Source: an uncultured Paracoccaceae bacterium (GTDB lineage: Bacteria > Pseudomonadota > Alphaproteobacteria > Rhodobacterales > Rhodobacteraceae). Taken from it: a stretch of DNA of 64,000 nucleotides. Positions 7,530-16,908 of this stretch are shown here, piece after piece. Position 1 is the first letter of the stretch, and every line of letters starts with the position of its first letter. Location of the stretch: contig CANLYJ010000001.1 of the NCBI GenBank assembly GCA_947495295.1, positions 620,001 through 684,000 of the forward strand, read 5' to 3'. The notes below the pieces were generated by a model. It was not told the origin of the DNA and did no database searches. It saw only the letters and a list, made by a program, of their open reading frames with translations. The position numbers were made by a program, and so were the translations under genes.

Positions 7530-8426
7530 GTGAGCAATTATAAGAATTTACCCGCCCCGTCACCAGAACAGGGTCTGAACCGTTACATGCAGGAAATCCG
7601 CAAGTTCCCGATGCTGGAGCCTGAACAGGAATATATGCTGGCCAAGCGTTGGGTCGACCATGAAGATACTGACGCCGCGCATCAGATGGTCACGTCGCAC
7701 CTGCGTCTGGCGGCCAAAATTGCCATGGGCTATCGCGGCTATGGGCTGCCACAGGCTGAGGTCATTTCAGAGGCCAATGTTGGCCTGATGCAGGCGGTCA
7801 AGCGGTTTGATCCTGAAAAGGGTTTCCGTCTGGCGACCTATGCGATGTGGTGGATCCGCGCCTCGATCCAGGAATATATCCTGCGGTCATGGTCGCTTGT
7901 GAAGCTTGGCACGACATCGGCCCAGAAGAAGCTGTTCTTTAACCTACGCAAAGCGAAATCCCGTATTGGCGCGTTGGAAGATGGCGATCTGCGCCCTGAA
8001 AACGTCAAGCGGATTGCAACCGATCTGGGCGTGACTGAGGATGAGGTCATTTCCATGAACCGGCGTTTGTCCGGCGGTGATGCATCGCTGAACGCGCAGG
8101 TCGGGTCCGATGGCGAAGGGTCGATGCAGTGGCAGGACTGGCTTGAGGATGAAAGCGCCAATACGGCTGCCGATTACGAAGCCAGTGATGAACTGGATGC
8201 CCGTCGCGAGCTTCTGGCAGAGGCGATGGAGGTGCTGAATGATCGTGAAAAGGACATTCTGGTCCAGCGTCGTCTGGCCGAAGAAACCATCACGCTTGAA
8301 GATCTGAGCGGTCAATATGATGTCAGCCGCGAACGTATTCGTCAGATCGAAGTCCGCGCCTTTGAGAAACTGCAAAAGAAGATGCAGGAACTGGCGCGTC
8401 AGAAGGGTATGTTGGCCACGGCTTAA
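7530..8426 (+). CDS. rpoH: RNA polymerase sigma factor RpoH (sigma-32)
   Basis: 298 aa. Region 2 is visible as LRLAAKIAMGYRGYGLP, then FDPEKGFRLATYAMWWIRASIQEYI. The RpoH-specific box QKKLFFNLRK follows, and region 4.2 ends with YDVSRERIRQIEVRAFEKL. Starts at GTG 7530 with a strong AGGAGGG ribosome binding site. The heat-shock-like promoter suggests autoregulation, and a strong terminator follows. Rhodobacteraceae commonly carry two rpoH paralogues; which one this is cannot be decided here. Confidence 0.96.
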   Translation: MSNYKNLPAPSPEQGLNRYMQEIRKFPMLEPEQEYMLAKRWVDHEDTDAAHQMVTSHLRLAAKIAMGYRGYGLPQAEVISEANVGLMQAVKRFDPEKGFRLATYAMWWIRASIQEYILRSWSLVKLGTTSAQKKLFFNLRKAKSRIGALEDGDLRPENVKRIATDLGVTEDEVISMNRRLSGGDASLNAQVGSDGEGSMQWQDWLEDESANTAADYEASDELDARRELLAEAMEVLNDREKDILVQRRLAEETITLEDLSGQYDVSRERIRQIEVRAFEKLQKKMQELARQKGMLATA

Positions 8427-8453
8427 ACCCATCCCCGTCGATTGCATTTCCAT

Positions 8454-8486
8454 ATCCCTGCAGGCCCGTCCTGCGGGGATTTTTTG
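8454..8486 (+). terminator. Rho-independent terminator of rpoH
   Basis: ATCCCTGCAGG pairs with CCTGCGGGGAT (11 bp with one U-G) around the loop CCCGT, followed by six T. Strong intrinsic terminator 27 bases after the rpoH stop. Confidence 0.88.
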
Positions 8487-8558
8487 TGAACGCCGGACCC
8501 GATCAGCGTTCCCTTACGGCAATGTTGGCGCTAACGTGCCGGGAAAGAGGAGACCGCG

Positions 8559-9536
8559 ATGACACCGATCCGTTGGGGTATTTTGGGGGCGGCAGAATTT
8601 GCCCGGAAACATATGGCGCCCGCCATTCATGCAGCCCGCGGGGCCGCGTTGACGGCCCTTGCCACATCTGACCCGGCCAAGGCACAGGGTTTTCAGGCTT
8701 TCGCCCCGCAATTGCGTGTTCTCAATGATTATGATGCGCTTTTGGCCGACCCGGATATTGATGCGATCTATATCCCCTTGCCTAATCACCTGCATGTCGA
8801 CTGGACGATCAAGGCATTGCAGGCGGGCAAACATGTGCTGTGTGAAAAGCCGATGACGCTGAAAGAAGCGGAATTCGATCAGATTGTCGCCGCACGGGAT
8901 GCGTCGGGCAAACTGGCGGCAGAGGCTTACATGATCGTGCATCATCCGCAGTTTATCCGCGCCAAGGCGCTGCTGGCGGAAGGCGCGATTGGGCAACTGA
9001 CCCATGTGGACACCGTATTCAGCTTTAACAATGCCGCTGACACGGACAATATCCGCAACAAGCCTGATACTGGTGGCGGTGGCCTGCGCGATATCGGTGT
9101 TTATACATTCGGTGCTGCGCGGTTTGTCACAGGGCAGGAACCGGTCGCTGTCCCGCATGCCAAGCTGCGCTTTGAAAACGATGTAGATGTCTTTGCCCAG
9201 GTCGCGGCAGAGTTTCCCGATTTCACCTATTCCGCCGTCGTATCCATGCGCATGTTCACCCGGCAATATATTGCCTTTCATGGTGATCAGGGCGTGCTGA
9301 CGCTGACCTGCCCGTTCAATGCAAATGTGTTTGATATTGCGTCACTGCGGTTAGAGAATGACGATCAAACGGTGCTGACGGAACGGTGGCCTGCAACCAA
9401 CCAATATGTGCTGCAGGTTGAAAATTTCTGTAACGCGGCCCGAAATGGGGCATCATATCCTTGCCCGCTAGAGTTTTCGCGTGGCACACAACGCATGATG
9501 GATATGGTGTTTGCTGCGGGGGCCAAGGATGACTGA
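8559..9536 (+). CDS. Gfo/Idh/MocA family NAD(P)-dependent oxidoreductase
   Basis: 325 aa. The Rossmann start RWGILGAAEFARKHMAPA (GxGxxA type), the IYIPLPNHLHVDW block and the family EKP motif (CEKPMTL, catalytic lysine) are all present, with the long C-terminal beta-sheet domain including GGGGLRDIGVYT. Members oxidise or reduce sugar-type substrates such as inositols or deoxysugars; the substrate here is unknown. AGGAG precedes ATG 8559. It overlaps the next small gene, so the two are probably cotranscribed. Confidence 0.9.
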   Translation: MTPIRWGILGAAEFARKHMAPAIHAARGAALTALATSDPAKAQGFQAFAPQLRVLNDYDALLADPDIDAIYIPLPNHLHVDWTIKALQAGKHVLCEKPMTLKEAEFDQIVAARDASGKLAAEAYMIVHHPQFIRAKALLAEGAIGQLTHVDTVFSFNNAADTDNIRNKPDTGGGGLRDIGVYTFGAARFVTGQEPVAVPHAKLRFENDVDVFAQVAAEFPDFTYSAVVSMRMFTRQYIAFHGDQGVLTLTCPFNANVFDIASLRLENDDQTVLTERWPATNQYVLQVENFCNAARNGASYPCPLEFSRGTQRMMDMVFAAGAKDD

Positions 9537-9828
9537 GGACGAAAATATGCCCAAAGATCACGAAACAGCCGAAGCAGATTCGGATTTCGAAAACATCTGG
9601 ATGCGCCTTGTGAATATGGTGATCATCGCGGTGTTGATGAGCATGGCGAGCAGCCTTTTGGGTATTCTGACGGTGGCCCAATTCCTGATCATGCTGTTCA
9701 ACAAGCGTGAACCGAATGAACAATTGGCTGAGATCGGGACAACCATGGGTGTCTGGATGGCCAAGGCCGCGCGCTATCAGGCGGCGGCCAGCGAGGTGAA
9801 GCCCTGGCCTTGGACGGAACTGGATTAA
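9529..9828 (+). CDS. DUF4389-type small membrane protein
   Basis: 99 aa. One or two hydrophobic segments (about residues 22-58) lie between a polar acidic N-terminus and the conserved tail NKREPNEQLAEIGTTMGVWMAKAARY ... PWPWTELD, which matches what I remember of DUF4389. The family is of unknown function. ATG 9529 overlaps the end of the oxidoreductase gene; ATG 9547 with GAGG eight bases upstream is an alternative start (93 aa). Confidence 0.75.
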   Translation: MTEDENMPKDHETAEADSDFENIWMRLVNMVIIAVLMSMASSLLGILTVAQFLIMLFNKREPNEQLAEIGTTMGVWMAKAARYQAAASEVKPWPWTELD

Positions 9829-9915
9829 AAAAAATCTGTCACAGATTTTTTGTTCCAGTGGCGAACTGTGATGTCCGTCTTTGCATCCTAAAATCTGCCT
9901 CCGCAGATTTTGATG
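9829..9915. repeat. Pair of AT-rich hairpins
   Basis: AAAAAATCTGT-C-ACAGATTTTTT at about 9830-9852 and AAAATCTGC-CTCC-GCAGATTTT at about 9890-9911 share the ATCTG core. The first has T runs on both strands and could terminate both convergent genes. They resemble the hairpin cluster at the right end of the window. Confidence 0.6.
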
Positions 9916-9942
9916 TGGCTATGGGGTGAGAGGGTGTGGGGC

Positions 9943-10416
9943 TTATGCGGTCGCAAGATCCAGACGCATGATCTGTTCCGGTCCCGAGCGGCCAACGCGC
10001 CCCGGCCCATCGACAACCCAGCCGGATTTCGCGTAACAGCCGATGGCCCGGGTGTTCGCCTCGTCTACCGATAGCCAGATCTCGGGCAGTGTGGGATAGG
10101 TTTTGCGCAGATAGGAGGGCAAGCTGCCGAGCAGGGCCGATCCATATCCAAGCCCCTGATATTGGCCGCCGATCAGCAAGCCCCGAAACCCGAATGTTCC
10201 TTCGGGCAGTCGTTCAATGACCCGCGAAAAGTCGTGATCGACCTTGAAGAACCCGATATAGGTGTCGCCTCGCAGGCCCACGTGAAAATCGGTTTGCGGG
10301 TCCTTTTCTGCCGTCAGTTCCTTGATCTCGCCGACAAACGGGTATTGCGGCTCTGTCAGGATCAGATGGGCAACCCGGTCAACCTGTGACCGGGGCAGGG
10401 CGGCGAGGGTGATCAC
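9943..10416 (-). CDS. GNAT family N-acetyltransferase
   Basis: 157 aa. The acetyl-CoA loop is recognisable as GGQYQGLGYGSALLGSL, followed by LSVDEANTRAIGCYAKSGWVV, the usual GNAT C-terminal motif. GTG start at 10416 overlaps the pepF stop (GTGA), so it is translated from the pepF transcript. Substrate unknown. Confidence 0.82.
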   Translation of the reverse strand: MITLAALPRSQVDRVAHLILTEPQYPFVGEIKELTAEKDPQTDFHVGLRGDTYIGFFKVDHDFSRVIERLPEGTFGFRGLLIGGQYQGLGYGSALLGSLPSYLRKTYPTLPEIWLSVDEANTRAIGCYAKSGWVVDGPGRVGRSGPEQIMRLDLATA

Positions 10417-12230
10417 GCTTCCATCGCCTCCAATTCATCAATGAAGCCTTCGATCATCGACAGGCCTTTGTCCCAGAATTTGGGGTCGGAAGCATCAAGG
10501 CCAAACGGCGCCAGCAATTCCTTGTGATGTTTAGAGCCACCGGCACGCAACATGTCGAAATATTTGGCGCGGAAGTCGGGATCGCCTTCCTGATAGACCG
10601 CGTAAAGCGCGTTCACCAGCCCGTCGCCGAACGCATAGGCATAGACATAGAAGGGTGAATGCACGAAATGCGGGATATAGGCCCAGAAGGTTTCATAGCC
10701 ATCCGCGAAGTCAAACACAGGCCCAAGGCTTTCGGCCTGCACCGACATCCACAGCGCGTTGATATCGTCGGGGGTCAACTCGCCCTCTGCCCGGGCGGCG
10801 TGCAGTTTGCATTCGAAGTCATAGAACGCGATCTGGCGGACGACCGTGTTAATCATGTCCTCGACCTTATTGGCCAGCAGGACCTTGCGCTCTGCCTGAT
10901 CTTTTGCCCCGTCCAGCATCTTGCGGAATGTCAGCATCTCGCCGAAGACGGATGCGGTTTCAGCCAATGTCAGGGGGGTCGATGACAGCAACTCGCCTTG
11001 TTCTGCGGCCAGCACCTGATGCACGCCGTGCCCCAGCTCATGCGCCAAAGTCATGACATCGCGGGGTTTTCCAAGATAGTTCAGCATCACGTAAGGATGC
11101 ACTGGCGTGACCGTTGGGTGGGCAAATGCGCCGGGTGCCTTGCCAGGTTTGACGCCTGCATCGATCCAGCCATCAGTAAAGAACGGCTTGGCGATATCGG
11201 CCATTTTGGGGTCAAATTCACCATAGGCGGTCATGACCGTGTCGCGTGCTTCGTTCCAGTCCACGACCCGGTCGCTTTCCATCGGCAGGGGCGCATTACG
11301 GTCCCAGACCTGCATCCGGTCCAGACCTAACCATTTGGCTTTCAATGCATAATAACGGTGCGACAGGCGCGGGTAGGCCGCAACAACGGCGTTGCGCAGC
11401 GCCTCAACCACCTCCGGTTCGACATGGTTGGCCAGATGCCGAGCTGTTTGCGGCGTGGGCATCTTGCGCCAGCGATCCTCGATCTCTTTTTCCTTGGCAA
11501 GCGTGTTATGGACCCGCGAAAAAAGTTTGAGGTTGTCGTTGAATACGGCGGCAAGCGCGTGGGTCGCGGCCTCTCGTTTGGTTCGGTCCTGTTCGGTCAG
11601 TTGGTTCAGCGTCGCCTCTAGGTTCAGCACCTCGCCGTTTACATCAAATTCCAGCCCGGCCATCGTTTCATCAAATAGACGGTTCCACGCGGCGGCACCC
11701 ACGGTGGATTGGTCATGCAGGAATTTCTCAAGCTCGTCGGAGAGCTGGTAAGGCTTCATCGCCCGCATACGGTCAAAAACGGGTTTGTAACGGGCGAGGT
11801 CGGTATTCGCGGCTAAAAGCGTCGTCAGGTGATCATCGTCCAGCCGGTTGAATTCCAGACCGTAGAACACCAGTGGCGTCGTGAAATTGGTGATCTGATC
11901 TTGGCAATCGGCCATGAATTTTGCGCGGTCACTGTCGGTTGTAATCTGGTAGTAGCGCAGGCCGGCAAAGGACATGATGCGCCCGGCGATGACATCGATC
12001 TGTTCATAGCGCTGCACGGCTTTCAGTAACCCAGCGGAGTCAAGATCGGCCAGCTTGCCCTCGTAAGTCTTTGCGAAATCGGCACATTCCTGTTCCAACC
12101 ATTCCAGATCCCGTTTGAGTTCCGGGGCGTTGGTGGCGGGGTAAAGATCGCTCAGGTCCCATTCTGGCAGATCGCCAAGCGCCTTGCCGCCAGCGACATT
12201 TGCATCAAAAACACGGGTAGAATTCATCAT
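10413..12230 (-). CDS. pepF: Oligoendopeptidase F (M3 family metallopeptidase)
   Basis: 605 aa, normal family length. The zinc site HELGH sits in MTLAHELGHGVHQVLA, with the downstream glutamate in SVFGEMLTF. The N-terminal half is the long helical PepF domain. It hydrolyses short peptides in the cytoplasm. The first codons are two consecutive ATGs (12230 or 12227). Downstream it overlaps a GNAT gene by four bases. Upstream, 72 bases separate it from the ligase gene on the same strand. Confidence 0.93.
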   Translation of the reverse strand: MMNSTRVFDANVAGGKALGDLPEWDLSDLYPATNAPELKRDLEWLEQECADFAKTYEGKLADLDSAGLLKAVQRYEQIDVIAGRIMSFAGLRYYQITTDSDRAKFMADCQDQITNFTTPLVFYGLEFNRLDDDHLTTLLAANTDLARYKPVFDRMRAMKPYQLSDELEKFLHDQSTVGAAAWNRLFDETMAGLEFDVNGEVLNLEATLNQLTEQDRTKREAATHALAAVFNDNLKLFSRVHNTLAKEKEIEDRWRKMPTPQTARHLANHVEPEVVEALRNAVVAAYPRLSHRYYALKAKWLGLDRMQVWDRNAPLPMESDRVVDWNEARDTVMTAYGEFDPKMADIAKPFFTDGWIDAGVKPGKAPGAFAHPTVTPVHPYVMLNYLGKPRDVMTLAHELGHGVHQVLAAEQGELLSSTPLTLAETASVFGEMLTFRKMLDGAKDQAERKVLLANKVEDMINTVVRQIAFYDFECKLHAARAEGELTPDDINALWMSVQAESLGPVFDFADGYETFWAYIPHFVHSPFYVYAYAFGDGLVNALYAVYQEGDPDFRAKYFDMLRAGGSKHHKELLAPFGLDASDPKFWDKGLSMIEGFIDELEAMEA

Positions 12231-12302
12231 CCAAAACCTCTTTTGAGTGGCCGCGTCATAAATAGGACGCCTGATCGGGCCTTTTAAGGCCTCTGGTTTG
12301 GG

Positions 12303-13892
12303 TTAGCCATAGGTGGCAAGCATTTCCTTGAGATCATCAAGCGTGTTCGCTTCGTTCACTGGTTTGTCGCGACGCCAGCGCGCCATGCGTGGAAACCGCA
12401 AGGCCACGCCCGATTTATGGCGGGGGCTGGCTTGGATCCCTTCGAATGCGATTTCGAACACATGGATTGGAGGAACCTGCCGGACCGGGCCGAATTTTTG
12501 CAATGTGTTTTTGCGTACCCAAGCCGTGATCTCGCGAAATTCTGCATCGGTCAGGCCAGAGTAAGCCTTTGTAAACGGGACCAGATCATTACCTTGGCGC
12601 ACGGCGAATGTGTAGTCGGTGAAAAGGTTGGCGCGCCTGCCATGCCCGGCTTGGGCGTAGATCATGACGGCGTCGATGGTCAGCGGATCAATCTTCCATT
12701 TCCACCAGTCGCCACGTTTGCGCCCCGACAGATAGGGGCTGTCGAGGCGTTTGAGCATCAGCCCTTCGGCCCCAATGTCACGCGACTGATCACGCGCTTT
12801 GGACAGATCATCCCATGTCGTGAATGTGATCGCCGATGACAAGCGGATCGGGCTGCTACCCGGAGTTTGATCGATCAGAGTTTTCAAATGGTTCCGTCGG
12901 TCGCGCAGGGGTTGGCCGCGGATATCCCGCCCCGCATGTTCCAGAAGATCATAGGCCATCAGGATCACCGGCGCCTCAGTCAGCAGTTTTTTCGGTACAG
13001 TCTTGCGCCCAATCCGTTTTTGCAAGACGTTGAAGGATAAAGGTTTTTCATTTTGAAATGCCAGAACTTCGCCGTCGATCACTGTGCCGTCGGGCAGGTA
13101 ATCGCGCAACTGCGCCAGCTCCGGGAAGCGGCCGGTCATCAAATCCTCACCGCGTGACCATAAATGATGCTCGCCGCCACGGATGATCAATTGTCCGCGG
13201 ATGCCGTCCCATTTGCGCTCGGCGTTCCAATCCGCAGGTGCGCCCAGGTCGTCAGTGCTATCCATCTGATATGCAAGGTAAAACGGGTAAGGGCGCGACA
13301 GGTCGGCGGTGGGGTCATCTGCCACGATCAGACTGTCCCATGTGGCCGTGTCGGGTGTCCAGTTGCCCATCAGCTTATGCGTCAGCGCCGGCTCTGGCTG
13401 CCCTGTGGCCTGCGCTAGCGCGCGGGTGATCAGTTTTGCGCTGACACCGATCCGAAACCCGCCCGTCAGTAGTTTTGTGAACAGAAAACGCTGTGTTGTG
13501 GGCAGGCTGTTCCAGGCGTTCAGGATGCCAGCCTTGCGCGCATCCTCTTCCAGCGTAGAAAGCGTTTTAATCTTATTGATCCAATGCGTTAGGGATTGGT
13601 TATCCTCTTGTTCGGCAGGTGGTAGAACCAGTGCAATGGTTTCGGCCAGATCGCCGACGATACTGTAGGATTCCTCGAACAGCCAATCGGGCAGGCCCGC
13701 CACCTCTGCCGCCCATTCGCGCAAACGGGTTGCGGTGATGGTTCGTTTGGGGCGCCGCCCGGTGAACAGGGCGATGGTCCACAGCTTGTCACGATCATCA
13801 GCAGTTCGAAAATAATCCGCGAGCGCGGCGGTTTTGACGGATGTTTTGGTGGTCTCGTCGATCCGGATAAAGAGGGCTGCGAAGTCTTTCAT
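12303..13892 (-). CDS. ATP-dependent DNA ligase of the exonuclease-associated type
   Basis: 529 aa. An N-terminal helical DNA-binding domain is followed by the adenylation domain. Motif I is the ERKWDGIR block (catalytic lysine), motif IV includes EGLMLKR, motif V includes WWKWKIDP. A C-terminal OB domain ends the protein. The start overlaps the stop of the exonuclease gene (ATGA). In many proteobacteria such ligases travel with an MBL-fold exonuclease, an Lhr-type helicase and a phosphoesterase; only the exonuclease is here. Probable repair role in addition to the NAD-dependent LigA. Confidence 0.9.
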   Translation of the reverse strand: MKDFAALFIRIDETTKTSVKTAALADYFRTADDRDKLWTIALFTGRRPKRTITATRLREWAAEVAGLPDWLFEESYSIVGDLAETIALVLPPAEQEDNQSLTHWINKIKTLSTLEEDARKAGILNAWNSLPTTQRFLFTKLLTGGFRIGVSAKLITRALAQATGQPEPALTHKLMGNWTPDTATWDSLIVADDPTADLSRPYPFYLAYQMDSTDDLGAPADWNAERKWDGIRGQLIIRGGEHHLWSRGEDLMTGRFPELAQLRDYLPDGTVIDGEVLAFQNEKPLSFNVLQKRIGRKTVPKKLLTEAPVILMAYDLLEHAGRDIRGQPLRDRRNHLKTLIDQTPGSSPIRLSSAITFTTWDDLSKARDQSRDIGAEGLMLKRLDSPYLSGRKRGDWWKWKIDPLTIDAVMIYAQAGHGRRANLFTDYTFAVRQGNDLVPFTKAYSGLTDAEFREITAWVRKNTLQKFGPVRQVPPIHVFEIAFEGIQASPRHKSGVALRFPRMARWRRDKPVNEANTLDDLKEMLATYG

Positions 13893-14902
13893 GCTTCGAT
13901 TTCCTCTGTCGTTTCAAGGCTTTCGCCTTTGTAGTCGGTGCTGACGATATGGGCGTCATAGCCCTGTTCGGTCAGCCAGCGCTGAAAGGATGAGGTGTAG
14001 CCATGGGTTGTGAATATCGTGGTGGCGCCGGTGGCCTTGATCGCGTCGTTCAGCCCGTCCCAATCGGCATGGTCCGACACCACGAACCCCCGGTCCGCCG
14101 CCCGCCGCCGCCGCACGCCCCGCAAAGCCATCCAGCCACTGGCAAAAGCGGTGGAGGCCGGGCCGAACCGTTTGGCCCATGTCGTTCCCAGCGCGCTGGG
14201 TGGTGCCAGAATCAATGCACCGGGGTGGGTTTTGGCGTTTACCTCGGCCGTCGCATACGTGGTTTGGGGCAGGGTAATATCCTGATCTCGCATGATTTCA
14301 TTGGTTTTCTCAATCGCACCATGCGTCAGGATCGGGCCGATATCGGCGTTGACCGTTGCCAGCAGCCGCTGCGCCTTTCCCAGCGCGTAGGCCCCCAGGA
14401 TGGAGCCGCGCCCGGCGGCGGCGTTGGCGGCCCACCAATCGTTGATTTGCTGGGTCAGAACATCCTCTGGCGTCCATTTGAAAATCGGCAGGCCAAAGGT
14501 GCATTCGGTGATGAAAGCATGGCATTTGACCGGCTCGAACGGCTCAGAAAGCCCGTCGGCGACGGTTTTGTAGTCACCAGAGGCGACCCAGACCTGGCCC
14601 TTTACAGCGACCCTGATCTGGGCTGAGCCAGGGACGTGACCGGCGGGATGAAAGGAGACCGTTGCGTCACCAATTTTGGTTTCCTGGCCGTAGCTTACGG
14701 TTTGAACGTCGATCTGCCCAAGGCGATGCTGCATCACGGCAGCGGTGCGGGCTGTGGCCAGATAATGGCCCATGCCGGGGCGCGCATGGTCGCTATGGGC
14801 ATGGGTGATGACGGCCCGATCGACCGGTTTCCAAGGGTCGATATAAAAATCGCCCGCAGGACAATAAATGCCCCGGTCGGTGAAGGTGAGAAGGTCAGCC
14901 AT
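13889..14902 (-). CDS. Ligase-associated MBL-fold DNA exonuclease
   Basis: 337 aa. The metallo-beta-lactamase motif HAHSDHARPG (HxHxDH) is near residue 36, with the later HPAGHVPGSAQI and DHADWDGL segments typical of beta-CASP/Cft2-like nucleases. Homologues sit next to ATP-dependent ligases and are annotated as ligase-associated DNA damage response exonucleases. It is the first gene of the ligase pair. One copy of the CCGAC repeat lies in the 115 bases upstream. Confidence 0.9.
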   Translation of the reverse strand: MADLLTFTDRGIYCPAGDFYIDPWKPVDRAVITHAHSDHARPGMGHYLATARTAAVMQHRLGQIDVQTVSYGQETKIGDATVSFHPAGHVPGSAQIRVAVKGQVWVASGDYKTVADGLSEPFEPVKCHAFITECTFGLPIFKWTPEDVLTQQINDWWAANAAAGRGSILGAYALGKAQRLLATVNADIGPILTHGAIEKTNEIMRDQDITLPQTTYATAEVNAKTHPGALILAPPSALGTTWAKRFGPASTAFASGWMALRGVRRRRAADRGFVVSDHADWDGLNDAIKATGATTIFTTHGYTSSFQRWLTEQGYDAHIVSTDYKGESLETTEEIEA

Positions 14903-15017
14903 GATCCAGAGTATAGCGCAGCGAATGGCCGGGTCACGCGGTGGGTTTTATGCCAGAATCAGCTGTCGGCAAACGGTCGGCAAAGCGTCGGCCCGACGTC
15001 GGACCGCAAAACTGATC

Positions 15018-15953
15018 CTAAAGATGCGCGTCGAAATGGGCGGTGGTCTGGTCGATCATCGTGTTGCGCATCTTGGGCGTGTCCATCAGCATTTCATGCT
15101 GGCCACCCGCGATAGTGTGCAGCGCGCCGCCCGTCCAATGCCGCATCCGGTCTTGAATGCGCACAGGATCGACGATCATTTCCTTGCTGCCCAAGAAGGT
15201 GATGCAAGGGACAGTGGGGGCTGGCCGCGTGCTGAGGTCGTGCATTTCGCGCAAAGATGTGTGCAGCCAGCGCAAGGATGGACCGCCAAGCGCCAAATCG
15301 GGATGGCTTTGCAGTTGCTGACGCAGGGTGCAGAACATGTCCAGATCGTTGGTCAGGGCGTTGCCTTCGAAATCTGCCCGCAGCACATAGGATTGTTCAA
15401 ACTGCCCCGGCGCAAGATTATGGTCAAAGCCAAGTGGACGGCTGACCGCCGACAGGCCCCATGCCATAGGACGCAGGGCCGGTGCCATTTGGATGCCCCA
15501 CATTGGCGCAGAGAACATCGCCGCCTGCACATCCAGCCCGTCCATCAGGGAACGCAAACCGATGCATCCGCCCATGGAATGCCCGATCAGGAAATAGGGG
15601 CGGGGCAGATCAAGTGATCTTGCATGGGCGATGACGGCGTCGACGTCTTTTTGGTAATCGGTAAAATCGCCGACATGACCAATGGCCCGGTTGGGTAACA
15701 TGCGGTCCGCAATGCCCTGACCGCGCCAATCGATCACAAGGCTGGCATAGCCGCGATCATGCAGTGCCTTTGCCGTGTGCCCGTATTTTTCGATAAATTC
15801 GGTACGGCCGGGAAAAATCAGTACGGTGCCCTTGGCATCGTCCTTGGTCCAATGGCCCACGCGAATACGCAGGCCATCAGCGGTTTTCAACCAGTTGGCG
15901 TGCCCCCCATTCGGAGCATCGGCGATATCGTCGTAAAGGGGGGCGTCCAGCAT
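15018..15953 (-). CDS. pldB: Alpha/beta hydrolase, lysophospholipase L2-like
   Basis: 311 aa. The nucleophile elbow is GHSMGG at about residue 124, with the oxyanion-hole region FPGRTEFIEKYG typical of the PldB/monoacylglycerol lipase branch, and a late histidine in AGGQHEML completing the triad. No signal peptide. ATG 15953 is two bases after the SCP2 stop, so the pair is cotranscribed; the sterol-carrier-like partner hints at a lipid substrate. The symbol is by family resemblance only. Confidence 0.8.
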   Translation of the reverse strand: MLDAPLYDDIADAPNGGHANWLKTADGLRIRVGHWTKDDAKGTVLIFPGRTEFIEKYGHTAKALHDRGYASLVIDWRGQGIADRMLPNRAIGHVGDFTDYQKDVDAVIAHARSLDLPRPYFLIGHSMGGCIGLRSLMDGLDVQAAMFSAPMWGIQMAPALRPMAWGLSAVSRPLGFDHNLAPGQFEQSYVLRADFEGNALTNDLDMFCTLRQQLQSHPDLALGGPSLRWLHTSLREMHDLSTRPAPTVPCITFLGSKEMIVDPVRIQDRMRHWTGGALHTIAGGQHEMLMDTPKMRNTMIDQTTAHFDAHL

Positions 15954-15955
15954 GG

Positions 15956-16246
15956 TCAGCTAAGGACGCCAGATAGTTTCATGGCCTGACCCATATCGCC
16001 ATCAACTGACAGTTTACCTGTCATGAATGCAGTGGTTGGGTTCTGTTCACCATCAAGGATCGCCTTGAAAACCTCGGTCGTCGCGGTCAGCGTGACATCG
16101 GCGTCGTCGTCGCCTGCACGGGCACCATCGCCATCAATCATGATCGCGCCTTCGTCTTCGATCACGAATTTTGCAGTGCCATCAAAGCCCTCGCCACCCA
16201 TTTTGGCATTCAGTGCAGCTACGGCCTCGGTTACAACGTCGCTCAT
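15956..16246 (-). CDS. SCP2 sterol-carrier domain protein
   Basis: 96 aa, a single SCP2 domain. The FDGTAKFVIEDEGAIMIDG strand pair and the closing AFMTGKLSVDGDMGQAMKL motif are characteristic. In bacteria such proteins bind hydrophobic molecules and are often found next to lipid-metabolism enzymes. Here it is the first gene of a pair with a lysophospholipase-like hydrolase. The acidic middle (DGARAGDDDADV) is typical of small bacterial members. Confidence 0.88.
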   Translation of the reverse strand: MSDVVTEAVAALNAKMGGEGFDGTAKFVIEDEGAIMIDGDGARAGDDDADVTLTATTEVFKAILDGEQNPTTAFMTGKLSVDGDMGQAMKLSGVLS

Positions 16247-16319
16247 GTTTTTCGTCCTTTGTCATTGATGTGACTGCCGACCCTCTGGTGTTGGCCGCAC
16301 AGTGCGCTACATTACTGTT

Positions 16320-16880
16320 ATGGTCACGCACACACATCGCTTCAAATATATCGTTGCGGCACTTTTTTTAGGAGTGGGGTTTTCCTTACCTCTGTCGGCG
16401 CAAGAAGGCGCCTTGGATAAGCTGTATCAAGAGTTGTTGAACGCCGACGATACAAGCTATGCCCGGATCGAACAGCAGATTATTGCCCAATGGGAAAAAA
16501 GCGGCTCACCGGCGATGGATCTGTTGCTGCGCCGCGGGCAGGACGCGCTGAACGAGGGCGCGCCGGATGTGGCAGTGGAGCATTTTTCGGCTTTGGTCGA
16601 TCACGCTCCTGATTTTTCCGAAGGATATTTTGGCCGCGCGACGTCCTATTTTCTGTTGGGGATGATGGGTCCGGCGTTAGAGGATATTCAGACGACCTTG
16701 CGCCTAAACCCCCGCCATTTCGAGGCGATGCGCGGTCTGGCTGCGATCATGCAGGAGTTGGAACGTCCCGCCGATGCGCTTGAGCTTTATGAATTAATCC
16801 TGGCGATCAATCCGAAGTCTGAAGAAGCCCGTCAATCTGTTGAAGCACTGAAACTACAGCTAGAGGGTCAGACGCTATAA
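16320..16880 (+). CDS. Exported tetratricopeptide-repeat protein
   Basis: 186 aa from ATG 16320. A signal peptide is visible: basic start THRFK, hydrophobic core and cleavage near PLSAQEG, so the product is periplasmic. The mature part has at least two TPR units in tandem (about residues 60-175), with A-x-x-x-FGRA and PRHFEAMRGLAAIMQ patterns. No catalytic motif. It is followed by the helicase gene after a short gap. Partner unknown. Confidence 0.82.
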   Translation: MVTHTHRFKYIVAALFLGVGFSLPLSAQEGALDKLYQELLNADDTSYARIEQQIIAQWEKSGSPAMDLLLRRGQDALNEGAPDVAVEHFSALVDHAPDFSEGYFGRATSYFLLGMMGPALEDIQTTLRLNPRHFEAMRGLAAIMQELERPADALELYELILAINPKSEEARQSVEALKLQLEGQTL

Positions 16881-16908
16881 GCGATCTGGTCCCTGATCGG
16901 GGAATGAC

